From: Methanomassiliicoccales archaeon LGM-RCC1
GTDB lineage: Archaea > Thermoplasmatota > Thermoplasmata > Methanomassiliicoccales > Methanomethylophilaceae
Direction of reading: 5' to 3'
NCBI GenBank assembly: GCA_030168575.1
Contig: CP115555.1
Coordinates: 124,001-188,000, forward strand
DNA length: 64,000 bases
In this document: one piece after another, positions 46,796 through 56,586 of the stretch
Position numbering within the stretch: position 1 is the first letter of the stretch
Layout: each line of letters begins with the position of its first letter
Translations under genes and position numbers: made by a program
Notes under the pieces: model-generated
Told to the model about the DNA's origin: nothing
Seen by the model: the letters and a program-made list of their open reading frames with translations, nothing else
Databases searched by the model: none

Positions 46796-46835
46796 GGTAT
46801 TTAATAAGTAGCACGCGTGAAGTCGCGTGTATATA
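46796..46835 (-). promoter_or_regulatory. Putative str operon promoter region
   Basis: On the minus strand CTATTATATACACG (about 46820-46833) and TTATTAAATACC (about 46796-46807) are TATA-like. Between them lies an inverted repeat CACGCG..CGCGTG. Leaders of about 75-110 nt to rps12 would result. Confidence 0.45.
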
Positions 46836-46845
46836 ATAGAAAAGA

Positions 46846-46858
46846 GGGGGAATCCCCC
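46846..46858 (-). terminator. Short GC hairpin after the 46866-48743 gene
   Basis: GGGGG-aat-CCCCC, just past the stop of the large hypothetical gene on the minus strand. Confidence 0.4.
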
Positions 46859-46865
46859 GTGGTTT

Positions 46866-48743
46866 TCATTCGAAGTCCTTGAAGGCCTTCAATATCATCT
46901 CGGACGTCACGCCCTTGAGCTCGGGGTTCATCCTGACGATCCTCTCATGCCATGACCTGATGGCGGCGGTGTCGGGCTGTCCGTCCTTGTAGAGCTCTCC
47001 GGGGAGTGGGATGCGCTTGTCCTTGGAGACGTACATCCACTTGTCGCCCATCGAATCCTTGATCAGGAAGGGCAGTGTGCGAACCATGACGACTATGGTC
47101 GTACGAGGCTGTCCCTTGTACATCTCGATGACCTCGGCCTCGATTACATCCTGAGATACTGGCACATTAGGATTATCCAATGTTATGGGCACCTCTTGGA
47201 CCGACTTGTCGATCTTGTAGAGACGGCATACGCAGTCCTTGACGGAGGGGTCGAGCTCGGCTACGATGTTGCCCTCCTCGAATTTGGCGCTGATCCTTAC
47301 GGGGTTCTTGATGGTCATGAACTTCCTGTTGGGGAAGGAATTGACCGTGATGTAGAAGCAGAAGGTGGACGACGGTGCCGCCATGACCTCATCGATGATG
47401 GGCTGGAGATCGATGTCGTAGCTCTCCTCTTCCCAGTCAGGGGTCACGTCCTTCTTCTTTCCTGTGACGCCTCCGAAGAAGACTGCCTTCTTCCTAGCTC
47501 CACGCACTGTGACCGTCATCTTGTCCTTGAGCTCCAGGACATCCACGTCCACGGTGTCGAAGGGCTGTGGACCGTTACCGATGTCATATGTGACGTAGGG
47601 CACGCACCAGACGACCTTGAAGGTCATTCCGTCGTAGGTGAAGGTGTACGGGTCCTCCGAGGATACATCCTTGGTTCCCTTCTCACCGAACACGTTGTAG
47701 GACACCTGCAGATCGTCTGTGATGTCTCCCTTTCCAGCATACTGGCAGCTGAACCCGGGGATGATGAAGTATTTGGACGAAGCGAGCTTCTTGCTGCCTT
47801 TCTCCAATGTGACCGTCACGGGGCCTCCGTACTTACCAGTGTCCACATACATCTGCGCGGCTGCGGACGTGTTCAGTATCTCCCCGTCCTTGCCCACGGC
47901 ACGGACGATGCATTCGGAAGGCTCGCATCCAGTGACGGATACGGACATGATCGGTTTCTCAGCGTACAGAGGGAGCTTCTCGCCGTCGTAAATGACATCG
48001 GCATCGGCCGATGGCTGCGACAAGGTGAACTCTCCCTTGGCTGCCTTCTTGGAGGGCTTCTTCTTGGGAACCTCCTTGACCTCAGGCTCGGGTTCCGGCT
48101 TGGGCTCCTCCTTGACCTCCTCCTCTGGAGGCACCTCGGAAATGCCCTCGACCTTGGCAGTACCGGACACCAGAACGTTGAGCTTGAAGATGGACAGACC
48201 GTTCTTCACGGTGCTCTCCAGGAGCTCCGTCTTGAACAGCTTCAGTTCAGCACCGGCCCTGGCCACTGCGGTGACCTCTCCCATCGGCCTGACGACCGGG
48301 GATCCGACGCTGTTGTAGAATGAGATGGGGTGGGCCTTGTTGACGAACGCCTTCTCGCCGTCGATGGTTACGGTGAAGTCGTCCATGGGAGTGACCTCGG
48401 CAGGAGTGAGATCCACTGTCGAAGGGCGTGTGACTCTTCCCCCTCCCTGTTTGACCGACTCGAGGCGGTGCATCGGGATGACGTTGTCCCCGAACTCCAC
48501 CGCAACGTTGAAGCGATCGTTCTCTAGACCTTTGTATCTGGGGACGTAAAGCAAGAACTTGCCGTTGTTGAAGTTGATCTTCGGACCGGATCCGATGAAT
48601 CCGCGTCCAGTCGCAGGCACGGCCTCAGGATTGGCCTTCTTGACTGCTTCAGCCTTCCTGTTGGCCTCTCTTTCCGCCTTGGTCTTGGACTCGGAAAAGA
48701 ACTCTTCGAAACTCATATCGGTAATGTCCTTTTGGTCACCCAT
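46866..48743 (-). CDS. Large hypothetical protein with beta-type domains and charged linker
   Basis: 625 aa from the ATG at 48743 (GTG at 48755 also possible). N-terminal coiled segment (about 1-35, FEEFFSESKTKAEREANRKA), then a beta-rich region (about 45-205, KINFNNGKFLLYVPRYKG), a Glu/Pro/Lys linker (about 210-240, EVPPEEEVKEEPKPEPEPEV), and a second, longer beta-rich region (245-590) ending in a helical tail (HERIVRMNPELKGV). No signal peptide or membrane span, so it is cytoplasmic. No family recognised. A TATA-like AATATTTTAG lies about 30 nt upstream. Divergent from aIF2-beta. Confidence 0.65.
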   Translation of the reverse strand: MGDQKDITDMSFEEFFSESKTKAEREANRKAEAVKKANPEAVPATGRGFIGSGPKINFNNGKFLLYVPRYKGLENDRFNVAVEFGDNVIPMHRLESVKQGGGRVTRPSTVDLTPAEVTPMDDFTVTIDGEKAFVNKAHPISFYNSVGSPVVRPMGEVTAVARAGAELKLFKTELLESTVKNGLSIFKLNVLVSGTAKVEGISEVPPEEEVKEEPKPEPEPEVKEVPKKKPSKKAAKGEFTLSQPSADADVIYDGEKLPLYAEKPIMSVSVTGCEPSECIVRAVGKDGEILNTSAAAQMYVDTGKYGGPVTVTLEKGSKKLASSKYFIIPGFSCQYAGKGDITDDLQVSYNVFGEKGTKDVSSEDPYTFTYDGMTFKVVWCVPYVTYDIGNGPQPFDTVDVDVLELKDKMTVTVRGARKKAVFFGGVTGKKKDVTPDWEEESYDIDLQPIIDEVMAAPSSTFCFYITVNSFPNRKFMTIKNPVRISAKFEEGNIVAELDPSVKDCVCRLYKIDKSVQEVPITLDNPNVPVSQDVIEAEVIEMYKGQPRTTIVVMVRTLPFLIKDSMGDKWMYVSKDKRIPLPGELYKDGQPDTAAIRSWHERIVRMNPELKGVTSEMILKAFKDFE

Positions 48744-48948
48744 AATCTCACTCACGCCCCAATGTCGCTCCTATCTAAAATATTTGGGGAGGGGTGGATA
48801 GGAAAGTTCGCACATACTCTCTTCAAAGTCCGCCGTTTCAGAGCAAAAACGATGAGGATTCGCGATATTTCGACTCATATAGCTCAGACGCGCGCGTATG
48901 TAAACCTTTATAAGTAAACCCCCAATAGCCCAACCCAAGGTGTATAAC

Positions 48949-49584
48949 ATGGCCGGAGACGATGATTACTTGGCATTGCTCGACAGAGCAAAAATTGCCT
49001 GTCCTGAGACGATCGAGAACCACGAGAGGTTCGAACTCCCTGAGATGGATGTCCTCCAAGAGGGAAAGATCACAGTTCTGAGGAACTTCATCGATATCAC
49101 CGACAAGCTGAGGAGGGATCCCCAGCACCTGCTCCAGTTCATGCTCAAGGAACTGGGAACCCCCGGAAACATCGAGGGACGCAGGGCTGTTTTCAAAGCC
49201 AAGATCGGTCCCCAGCAGATCAACGACAAGATCCAAATGTACACCGAGACCTATGTTATATGTTCCGAGTGCGGCCTGCCCGACACCAAGATGACCAAGG
49301 ACGGAAGGACACTGATGCTCGAGTGCGAGGCATGCGGTGCACGCAGGCCCATCACCGTCAGGAAATCCGTCAAGGCCGACACCGCCAACACCATCAGGGA
49401 AGGCGACATCATCGAGGTCACAATCTCCGATGTTGGAAAGAAGGGCGATGGGGTCGGAAAGGTCTTCGACTACCTGGTCGTCGTTCCCGGAACAGTCAAG
49501 GGCGCAACGGTCCACGCGAAGATCACCAAGATCTCGGCCAAGACCGCTTTCGCAGTCCCCACCACCGAGCCCTGCACCCGCTGA
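48949..49584 (+). CDS. Translation initiation factor aIF2 subunit beta with TRAM domain
   Basis: 211 aa. N-terminal helix and alpha-beta domain (DDYLALLDRAKI, PQHLLQFMLKELGTPGNIEG), zinc ribbon ECGLPDTKM..LECEACGARR with CxxC pairs, then a C-terminal TRAM RNA-binding domain (IREGDIIEVTISDVGKKGDG, residues about 150-205). The TRAM extension occurs in several euryarchaeal aIF2-beta proteins. Together with alpha and gamma (elsewhere) it delivers initiator tRNA. ATG at 48949, TATA TTTATAAGTAA about 35-40 nt upstream. Its stop overlaps the next gene start (TGATG). Confidence 0.93.
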   Translation: MAGDDDYLALLDRAKIACPETIENHERFELPEMDVLQEGKITVLRNFIDITDKLRRDPQHLLQFMLKELGTPGNIEGRRAVFKAKIGPQQINDKIQMYTETYVICSECGLPDTKMTKDGRTLMLECEACGARRPITVRKSVKADTANTIREGDIIEVTISDVGKKGDGVGKVFDYLVVVPGTVKGATVHAKITKISAKTAFAVPTTEPCTR

Positions 49585-50813
49585 TGAAGTACTACGTTGA
49601 ATCGTACGGCTGTACGATGAACTACGGGGAAGGGCGCAAGCTCTCCCGCGACATGGCGTCCATGGGTTACCAGGAGGCATCCTCGCCGGAAGACGCGGAC
49701 ATAGTCATCCTGAATACCTGCACAGTTGTAGAGACCACCGAGAAGCACATGCTCTCGAGGATCTCCGAGCTCAAGAAGATGAAGAAGGAGGTCATCGTCA
49801 CCGGATGCATGGCTAAGGTTCAGCCCAAGAGGGTCGAGATACGCCTTCCAGAATCCATCGTTCTGGCGCCTTCTGACTACCATCGTTTCGCCAAGGAGGT
49901 CGCTGACAGATACGGAATAGCCGGGCCTCCTCTTGCAGTGCATGAAGGGACGGATGCCATTCTGCCGATAGCTCAGGGATGCTTGGGCAATTGCACTTAT
50001 TGCATCACCAAGTTCGCGAGAGGGAGGCTTCAGAGCTACCCTGAGAATGAGCTTGTTTCGGAATTCAACAGATTCATTGATGACGGAGCCAAGGAGGTCC
50101 TCATAACCGCTCAGGACACCGCCTGCTATGGTGCGGACAGTAAGACTGATCTGCCTTCGTTGATTCGTTCAATGCTACAGAAAGATGGAGATTACAGGGT
50201 GCGCATAGGCATGATGAACCCCAACCATCTGAAGAAGATCGTCGACGGCCTCATAGAGACTATGGATGACAGCAGGATGTACAGATTCCTGCATATCCCG
50301 GTTCAGAGCGGAAGCGATACTGTGCTCAAGAACATGCGCAGAGGATACACCGCAGAGACGTTCATGGAATTGGTTGACACCCTACGTGCCAGCATACCAG
50401 AAATCAGCATCGCCACAGATATCATAACCGGCTTCCCCGGAGAGACTGATGAGGATCATGAGAAGACCAAGATGCTCATAAAGGATCTTCACGCAGATAC
50501 CCTCAACATCACGAGATTCTCATCGAGACCGGGTACCGAAGCTGCCTCCATGGAACAGCTCCACGGCAGAATACTCAAAGAGAGATCCACCGAACTGACA
50601 GAGCTGAAGAATTCAGTGGAGTACGAAGTGAACAAAAGGCTCATCGGTCAGAGATTCAGAACTTTAGCGACAGAAGTGGGCAAGGAGGGAACCATAGTCC
50701 GCACCGAGTATTACCGTCCAGTAGTCATCAGGGAGGACATCCCGCTCGGAACCTTCGTCGACATCGAGGTCACCGATTGCAGACCCACATATCTGTTCGG
50801 ACAAAGGTTGTAA
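49584..50813 (+). CDS. tRNA threonylcarbamoyladenosine methylthiotransferase (archaeal MtaB/CDKAL1-like)
   Basis: 409 aa radical SAM enzyme that makes ms2t6A at position 37. N-terminal methylthiotransferase domain with MKYYVESYGCTMNYGE (Cys and Asn of the first cluster), NTCTVV and GCMAK; radical SAM cluster GCLGNCTYCITKFARG (CxxxCxxC, about 134-141); C-terminal TRAM domain (about 345-405). The ATG overlaps the aIF2-beta stop. It pairs functionally with Sua5, encoded in this window, which supplies the t6A precursor. Confidence 0.9.
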   Translation: MKYYVESYGCTMNYGEGRKLSRDMASMGYQEASSPEDADIVILNTCTVVETTEKHMLSRISELKKMKKEVIVTGCMAKVQPKRVEIRLPESIVLAPSDYHRFAKEVADRYGIAGPPLAVHEGTDAILPIAQGCLGNCTYCITKFARGRLQSYPENELVSEFNRFIDDGAKEVLITAQDTACYGADSKTDLPSLIRSMLQKDGDYRVRIGMMNPNHLKKIVDGLIETMDDSRMYRFLHIPVQSGSDTVLKNMRRGYTAETFMELVDTLRASIPEISIATDIITGFPGETDEDHEKTKMLIKDLHADTLNITRFSSRPGTEAASMEQLHGRILKERSTELTELKNSVEYEVNKRLIGQRFRTLATEVGKEGTIVRTEYYRPVVIREDIPLGTFVDIEVTDCRPTYLFGQRL

Positions 50814-50840
50814 TAAGACAACTGTATCATCTGGACACAG

Positions 50841-50916
50841 AGTCCCGTAGTGTAGTGGTCAATCATGCCGGCCTTTGGAGCCGGCGACTCCGGTTCGAAT
50901 CCGGACGGGACTACCA
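50841..50916 (+). tRNA. tRNA-Gln (anticodon TTG)
   Basis: 76 nt including encoded CCA. Acceptor AGTCCCG / CGGGACT, discriminator A, anticodon stem CCGGC / GCCGG with loop CTTTGGA, so anticodon TTG; T-loop GGTTCGAATCC. It starts 27 nt after the methylthiotransferase gene. Confidence 0.93.
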
Positions 50917-50979
50917 TCATCAATTCTTAATCCATGTTAGGACGAAAGATTAATTCTGAATACTGACTAACCTTCAACC

Positions 50980-51609
50980 ATGACCAAAATCGTTGCAATC
51001 AACGGTAGCCCGCGCAAGAACTGGAATACGGACATGCTCGTCCAAGAGGCTGTGAAAGGAGCTGAATCGGAAGGGGCGACCGTGGAGAAGTACGACCTCT
51101 ACAAGCTGGGAGGAATCTCCGGCTGTGTCTCCTGCTTCGGATGCAAGAGGAAGGATCATGAAGGGGAATGTATCTTCAAGGATGCATTGAAACCCGTTTT
51201 GGATTCGATAAAGACCGCTGACGGACTGATAATGGGTGCTCCCAACTATTTTGGAGACCTGTGTGCCGAATTCAAACTCTTCTACGAGAGGCTGATCTTC
51301 CCGTACCTCACGTATAACCTGGAAAGGCCATGCTGCAACGACCATTTCATCCCAGTGATGCTCGTGATGACCAGCAACGCAGATGACACGATGTATGTGG
51401 ACAAGATTAACGGTTACAAGGCAACCATCGAAAGGTTCATTGGTCCCACCCAGACCCTGATATCCGGAAACACTATGCAGGTCAACGACTACAGCAAATT
51501 CAGCTGGACGTTCTTCAATGCAGAAGAGAGAATCGAGAGAAGGGAGAAAGTGTTCCCCGAGGAGCTGAAGAAAGCATTCTCGATGGGGGTTTCCATCGCC
51601 AGAAGGTAA
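50980..51609 (+). CDS. NADPH-dependent FMN reductase / iron-sulfur flavoprotein-like
   Basis: 209 aa flavodoxin-fold protein. The FMN-binding loop NGSPRKNWNTD is at residues 8-18. A Cys cluster follows (SGCVSCFGCKRKDHEGEC, about 47-64) resembling the compact CxxCxxC motif of archaeal iron-sulfur flavoproteins. The rest (LIMGAPNYFGDLCAEFKLFY) fits the NADPH-dependent FMN reductase family. Likely an electron-transfer or detoxifying flavoprotein. It converges on the next gene with only 1 nt between stops. Confidence 0.87.
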   Translation: MTKIVAINGSPRKNWNTDMLVQEAVKGAESEGATVEKYDLYKLGGISGCVSCFGCKRKDHEGECIFKDALKPVLDSIKTADGLIMGAPNYFGDLCAEFKLFYERLIFPYLTYNLERPCCNDHFIPVMLVMTSNADDTMYVDKINGYKATIERFIGPTQTLISGNTMQVNDYSKFSWTFFNAEERIERREKVFPEELKKAFSMGVSIARR

Positions 51610-51610
51610 A

Positions 51611-52084
51611 TCATCTGTTCTCTGTGAACAGGAAAAGCGGCTCCAGACCAGATTCGTCATAGAAGCTGCCGCCATTCATCATAGCATCGAACAATGGGCC
51701 AGTGCGATCATCGAATCCCCTCAGCTTGTAGAATGCGCAGAGGAAATCGAAGAAGAGCCTATCGAAGATGTTCAGCTTCTTGCGGTCGATCCATCCCCTC
51801 AGATGATAGAACGGGACATTGATGCTGTTCTGGTCCTTGACCTTTGCCCACCCGAACTCCGGAGTTTCTTCCAGGGAGACGGATGCCACGGCCAGGAGCC
51901 TCTGCTTGTTGATCTTGTCTATTCCCACTATTGCAGGTCCTCTCAGCCATCCGAAGAACACGATCATCTCATTCGGATCATATTCGTCCTTAACCGAATA
52001 GCACAAATAACCTTTCTTAGAAGCGAAGGCCTCTGCGTATTTCTTTGAAGAACCTGTTTTAGAGGAATAAACAACGATTGTCAT
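51611..52084 (-). CDS. Flavodoxin-like protein
   Basis: 157 aa. The N-terminus TIVVYSSKTGSSKKYAEAFA carries the FMN phosphate-binding loop SSKTGSSKKYA, as in flavodoxin/protoporphyrinogen oxidase-like proteins. The C-terminal half is variable. It begins 25 nt beyond the end of the 16S processing arm on the same strand, so it could be transcribed by read-through from the 16S promoters. Confidence 0.78.
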   Translation of the reverse strand: MTIVVYSSKTGSSKKYAEAFASKKGYLCYSVKDEYDPNEMIVFFGWLRGPAIVGIDKINKQRLLAVASVSLEETPEFGWAKVKDQNSINVPFYHLRGWIDRKKLNIFDRLFFDFLCAFYKLRGFDDRTGPLFDAMMNGGSFYDESGLEPLFLFTENR

Positions 52085-52108
52085 TGAAAGTACCTGATAG
52101 AAATGAAG

Positions 52109-52147
52109 TGACGTTCGATGCTACGTTTAGTGCATGGTAAGCTGCCA
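52109..52147 (-). other. Trailer arm of the pre-16S processing stem
   Basis: 52109-52125 (TGACGTTCGATGCTACG) is perfectly complementary to 53821-53837 (17 bp). A second, inner segment, 52133-52147, pairs with 53747-53761 over 15 positions with one mismatch. Together they form the long helix around 16S rRNA that precedes cleavage. Confidence 0.88.
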
Positions 52148-52206
52148 AGGAATTGCGGGAAATCCTTTACGAATTTCCTTGCAATTGTTACGCGTTAATT
52201 TTGAGA

Positions 52207-52228
52207 GGGATGGGGCGAACCCCATCCC
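52207..52228 (-). other. Hairpin in the 16S trailer
   Basis: GGGATGGGG-TTCG-CCCCATCCC on the minus strand, 9-bp stem. Although it looks like the terminators of this genome, it lies between the mature 3' end of 16S and the processing arm, so it is more likely part of the precursor than an end point. Confidence 0.6.
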
Positions 52229-52231
52229 TGC

Positions 52232-53703
<1,472 letters not shown>

Positions 53704-53746
53704 CAAATCATTGACTTATTTCGTCTTTGATGGATGAAATTGAAAC

Positions 53747-53837
53747 TGGCAGTTTACCATGTTTCACCGCTGTCCCGCTAAACGGCACACTCTTTCGAAT
53801 ATTCCGTCTAACGGAACATTCGTAGCATCGAACGTCA
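53747..53837 (-). other. Leader arm of the pre-16S processing stem
   Basis: Two segments, 53821-53837 and 53747-53761, pair with the trailer arms at 52109-52125 and 52133-52147. The arrangement matches the archaeal rRNA precursor helix. Confidence 0.88.
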
Positions 53838-53912
53838 GAATTCATGAGGGCACGACAGGATGGTGTTTCCCTGCCGGGGATCATGATTCTCCATGATTGC
53901 GGCCATATCGGA

Positions 53913-53949
53913 CCGCGCATTCCCCTGTATATTGCTCAAGTATATAATC
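53913..53949 (-). promoter_or_regulatory. 16S promoter-like element 3 (proximal)
   Basis: Minus strand: TTATATAC box, then CAATATACAGGGGAATGCGCGG, with 29 nt from the box to GCGCG. Same spacing as element 2 of both rRNA genes. Confidence 0.66.
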
Positions 53950-54029
53950 CTATATGGAAGGCCACCGAGCCACATACATGGAACGTGACTTGACCGCCAG
54001 TGACTCTGGGAGTCGACCTGACGTCGCAT

Positions 54030-54066
54030 CGCGCAACCCCGTGTAATCTGAGGGAGTATATAAGAA
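54030..54066 (-). promoter_or_regulatory. 16S promoter-like element 2
   Basis: Minus strand: TTATATACTCC, then GATTACACGGGGTTGCGCGAT, with 29 nt from the box to GCGCG. The initiator segment is almost the same as element 2 of 23S. Confidence 0.7.
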
Positions 54067-54155
54067 TTCCTGACGGAGTTCTTTTCCCTCGAAACCTCGG
54101 GGTCGATCATCATCGCAAATCGGTCCGGACAACCACTGGGTGGTCGCCGCCTCAT

Positions 54156-54190
54156 CGCGCAACCCCCCCTATTTTCACGTATTATAAAAA
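54156..54190 (-). promoter_or_regulatory. 16S promoter-like element 1 (distal)
   Basis: Minus strand: TTTTTATAATAC box, then AAAATAGGGGGGGTTGCGCG and ATGAGG, with 27 nt from TTATAATAC to GCGCG. It would start the longest pre-16S transcript. No gene is visible in 53838-54378 apart from these promoter-like elements. Confidence 0.68.
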
Positions 54191-54378
54191 CATTGAGGAT
54201 GAGGGTTTTCAAAGGTCCATGATACTATCCAAAAATAACATTCCATCTTCTATTTCACAGCTTATTCTGATTGGATAGGCATCTTCTCCAATAATCATCT
54301 TATCTATAATATAAGTAAGAAGAGAACTAGTGATGCGACCAAACCTTTATTAGAGATATATCATTCCCCAGAATACAA

Positions 54379-54464
54379 GTGGAGGTGGCCCAGCCCGGTA
54401 AGGCGCCAGCCTGCTAAGCTAGTGCGCTATGCGCTCGCGTGTTCAAATCACGTCCTCCACGCCA
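54379..54464 (+). tRNA. tRNA-Ser (anticodon GCT)
   Basis: 86 nt with encoded CCA and a long variable arm. Acceptor GTGGAGG / CCTCCAC, discriminator G, T-loop GTTCAAATC, anticodon loop CTGCTAA giving GCT (one mismatch in the anticodon stem). It is divergent from the 16S gene. Confidence 0.93.
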
Positions 54465-54565
54465 TTCTCACCTCTTCTATCTGACAAATGACCCTAGGCT
54501 GTCGGCCTTTCTTCCGCAAACAACTTTTAGAATCATCGCAATTCCTCTCCGCAACAAGTGGTCCG

Positions 54566-55522
54566 ATGGATAAACGGAATTGGAGAATGAGAGCTCTCAA
54601 AGCCTTCAAGATTCTACCCTATGCCCTAGGCATAGCCATGGGGATTCTCTTGTTAGCATACGGAGGATACCTCCTCTACAAAGACGTCTACGTCTCCATC
54701 GAACCTTCCTCGCTGATTGTCATCGCACACATTATTATGACCATTTCAGGACTGTTCATCATCATTGTCGGAAGAAGAGACCTGATAAGATGCATAGGAC
54801 TCTATGCGGTTTCCCTAGGATTGTCCCGTTTTGCCCTGAGATTGGATATATTGGACTTCGATGACATGGTGCCCGCGGCCATCAACTGTGTCATGATATT
54901 GCTGGCGATTAACCTGATGTACACCGGTGCATCCTTCTGCATGGGAAGGGTCATCAGGCGCCTGTCCATGTCAATCACATCCATCATACTCGCAATGATC
55001 GATCTGCTCATGCTGGTCGCCAATGGATCCCAGAGCATACTGCCCTTCACACCATATATTGACACCAATACAAGGTTCGTAGAGTGCATAATGTACCTGG
55101 TGCTGCTCATCTTGCTAGATACGGAGTTCATTCGTTATGGAACATCGGAAGGCCGGATAGTCACCCACCTGACCCGCATACGTGAGAACTACCGCATGGA
55201 TGACGATGCACATATCAACCCTATTGTAGCGGAGAATCTCCTGAACCGCGACGGAAATCTTTGGATAAGGAACAACGACGGCCCAGTCGACCGTGAGATG
55301 ACGTTCACCATCACCGGGAATACCATGGAGGCGAACGTGACCGCACAGATATGGAAAGGGCATGACGGCATATATCTGACCATCTCTTCCAACCCAGGTT
55401 CCATCATACACGCCAACAGGATAAAGGTGGACGTTGTTCGCAGAGAGGGTAACGTCCTCCACATGTACGGCAAAGACGGTACCGACTTCATAGTCGGTCT
55501 CAGCAAGGGGGCGAGATCCTGA
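54566..55522 (+). CDS. Membrane protein with C-terminal cytoplasmic domain (paralogue A)
   Basis: 318 aa. Six predicted spans in the first 190 residues (starting AFKILPYALGIAMGILLLAY), then a soluble domain (about 205-318) ending in beta strands (EANVTAQIWKGHDGIYLTIS, GNVLHMYGKDGTDFIVGL). I take the ATG at 54566; the frame is open to 54488, but that extension overlaps nothing useful. No family recognised. The next gene has the same layout and starts 8 nt later, so the two form an operon of paralogues. Confidence 0.7.
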   Translation: MDKRNWRMRALKAFKILPYALGIAMGILLLAYGGYLLYKDVYVSIEPSSLIVIAHIIMTISGLFIIIVGRRDLIRCIGLYAVSLGLSRFALRLDILDFDDMVPAAINCVMILLAINLMYTGASFCMGRVIRRLSMSITSIILAMIDLLMLVANGSQSILPFTPYIDTNTRFVECIMYLVLLILLDTEFIRYGTSEGRIVTHLTRIRENYRMDDDAHINPIVAENLLNRDGNLWIRNNDGPVDREMTFTITGNTMEANVTAQIWKGHDGIYLTISSNPGSIIHANRIKVDVVRREGNVLHMYGKDGTDFIVGLSKGARS

Positions 55523-55530
55523 ACAACGGG

Positions 55531-56562
55531 ATGAACAGGAGCAAGATTGGCAGACATATGTCCGTACTCCCCAAGGTGTTGCTTGTCCTGATAGCCATTG
55601 GCTGTCTGTCCATCTTCGTCGCGACACTGATCCTGATAATCGTCCCGAAGGAAGTGTTCGATATCACCACAGAGTGGGCATCACTCGCGTACATTATCCC
55701 CGCAATCCTTGTCATACGCTACATAAACAGGCCGCCGAGGTTCGCTATACTGACGATTGCAGTCTGCATCCCGGTGATTGAAATGGGGACCTTGATCCCC
55801 GAATTGATGGAAGCACCCGGTATGGCCATCCTGTTCTTCATGGATCTCGTCATGATGGTGAGCGGAATTCACTGTTTCATCGGAGACGAACACAGTGTGA
55901 CCCGTCTTATATACGTCAGCATAACCATGATGATTCTTAATCTGGCCGCCAGTTTCATGATCCTCATCATCGCCATCTTAAGCCTGGAAGTCGATCTGAT
56001 GCTGCTTGCAGTGTACAACCTTTCATCGGTCTTCATCTATCTCCTCTTCACGCTCTTCCTTATCCAGAGGGACGTCCGTGAGGAAAGTATGGGCTCGAAG
56101 CTCAGAGGAGGCATAGAGGCCACGGATGCATTGCTGTCCTCCGGGCCCGGGGCGTACATCTACACGGAGGAGGTCTATCCCCTCCTAGGAATGGACATGA
56201 GCAAATGGTATGTAACTGGTCTAGACTGCCCGATCGAGGCCCTGTACACAGCCACAGTCCACGACGGCAAGAGATCCCTGCTGCTCACCTCCAAGAAGTG
56301 GAGAGGCGAGAACAGGATCAGGATCAGCGTCGATGAGGATCTGAAGACCCGCCCGTACGGTACCGGTTTCCCTCTCAACTACCATTCATTCGAACAGGCC
56401 AGCGAGGGCCTGTACCTCCGTTTGTACGGGGATGAAGGCTTCTTCATGAGGATCCGCATCAAGGACAAGCCGAAGGTGCAGCCCAGATTCTTCCAAACTG
56501 CCGACCTAGATATCTACGAGTGGGAAGAACAGCTACAGGAAGAGTATCCCCAGAATGATTAA
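55531..56562 (+). CDS. Membrane protein with C-terminal cytoplasmic domain (paralogue B)
   Basis: 343 aa with the same architecture as its neighbour: six spans (from about residue 12 to 178) and a C-terminal soluble domain (about 190-335) with beta strands (ALYTATVHDGKRSLLLTSKK, GLYLRLYGDEGFFMRIRI). Ends in TAA. Sequence identity to paralogue A is low, but layout and order of strands match. The function is unknown; a sensor or receptor-like membrane pair is possible but cannot be supported further. Confidence 0.7.
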   Translation: MNRSKIGRHMSVLPKVLLVLIAIGCLSIFVATLILIIVPKEVFDITTEWASLAYIIPAILVIRYINRPPRFAILTIAVCIPVIEMGTLIPELMEAPGMAILFFMDLVMMVSGIHCFIGDEHSVTRLIYVSITMMILNLAASFMILIIAILSLEVDLMLLAVYNLSSVFIYLLFTLFLIQRDVREESMGSKLRGGIEATDALLSSGPGAYIYTEEVYPLLGMDMSKWYVTGLDCPIEALYTATVHDGKRSLLLTSKKWRGENRIRISVDEDLKTRPYGTGFPLNYHSFEQASEGLYLRLYGDEGFFMRIRIKDKPKVQPRFFQTADLDIYEWEEQLQEEYPQND

Positions 56563-56586
56563 TTACGGAACTCCTGATTACGTATC

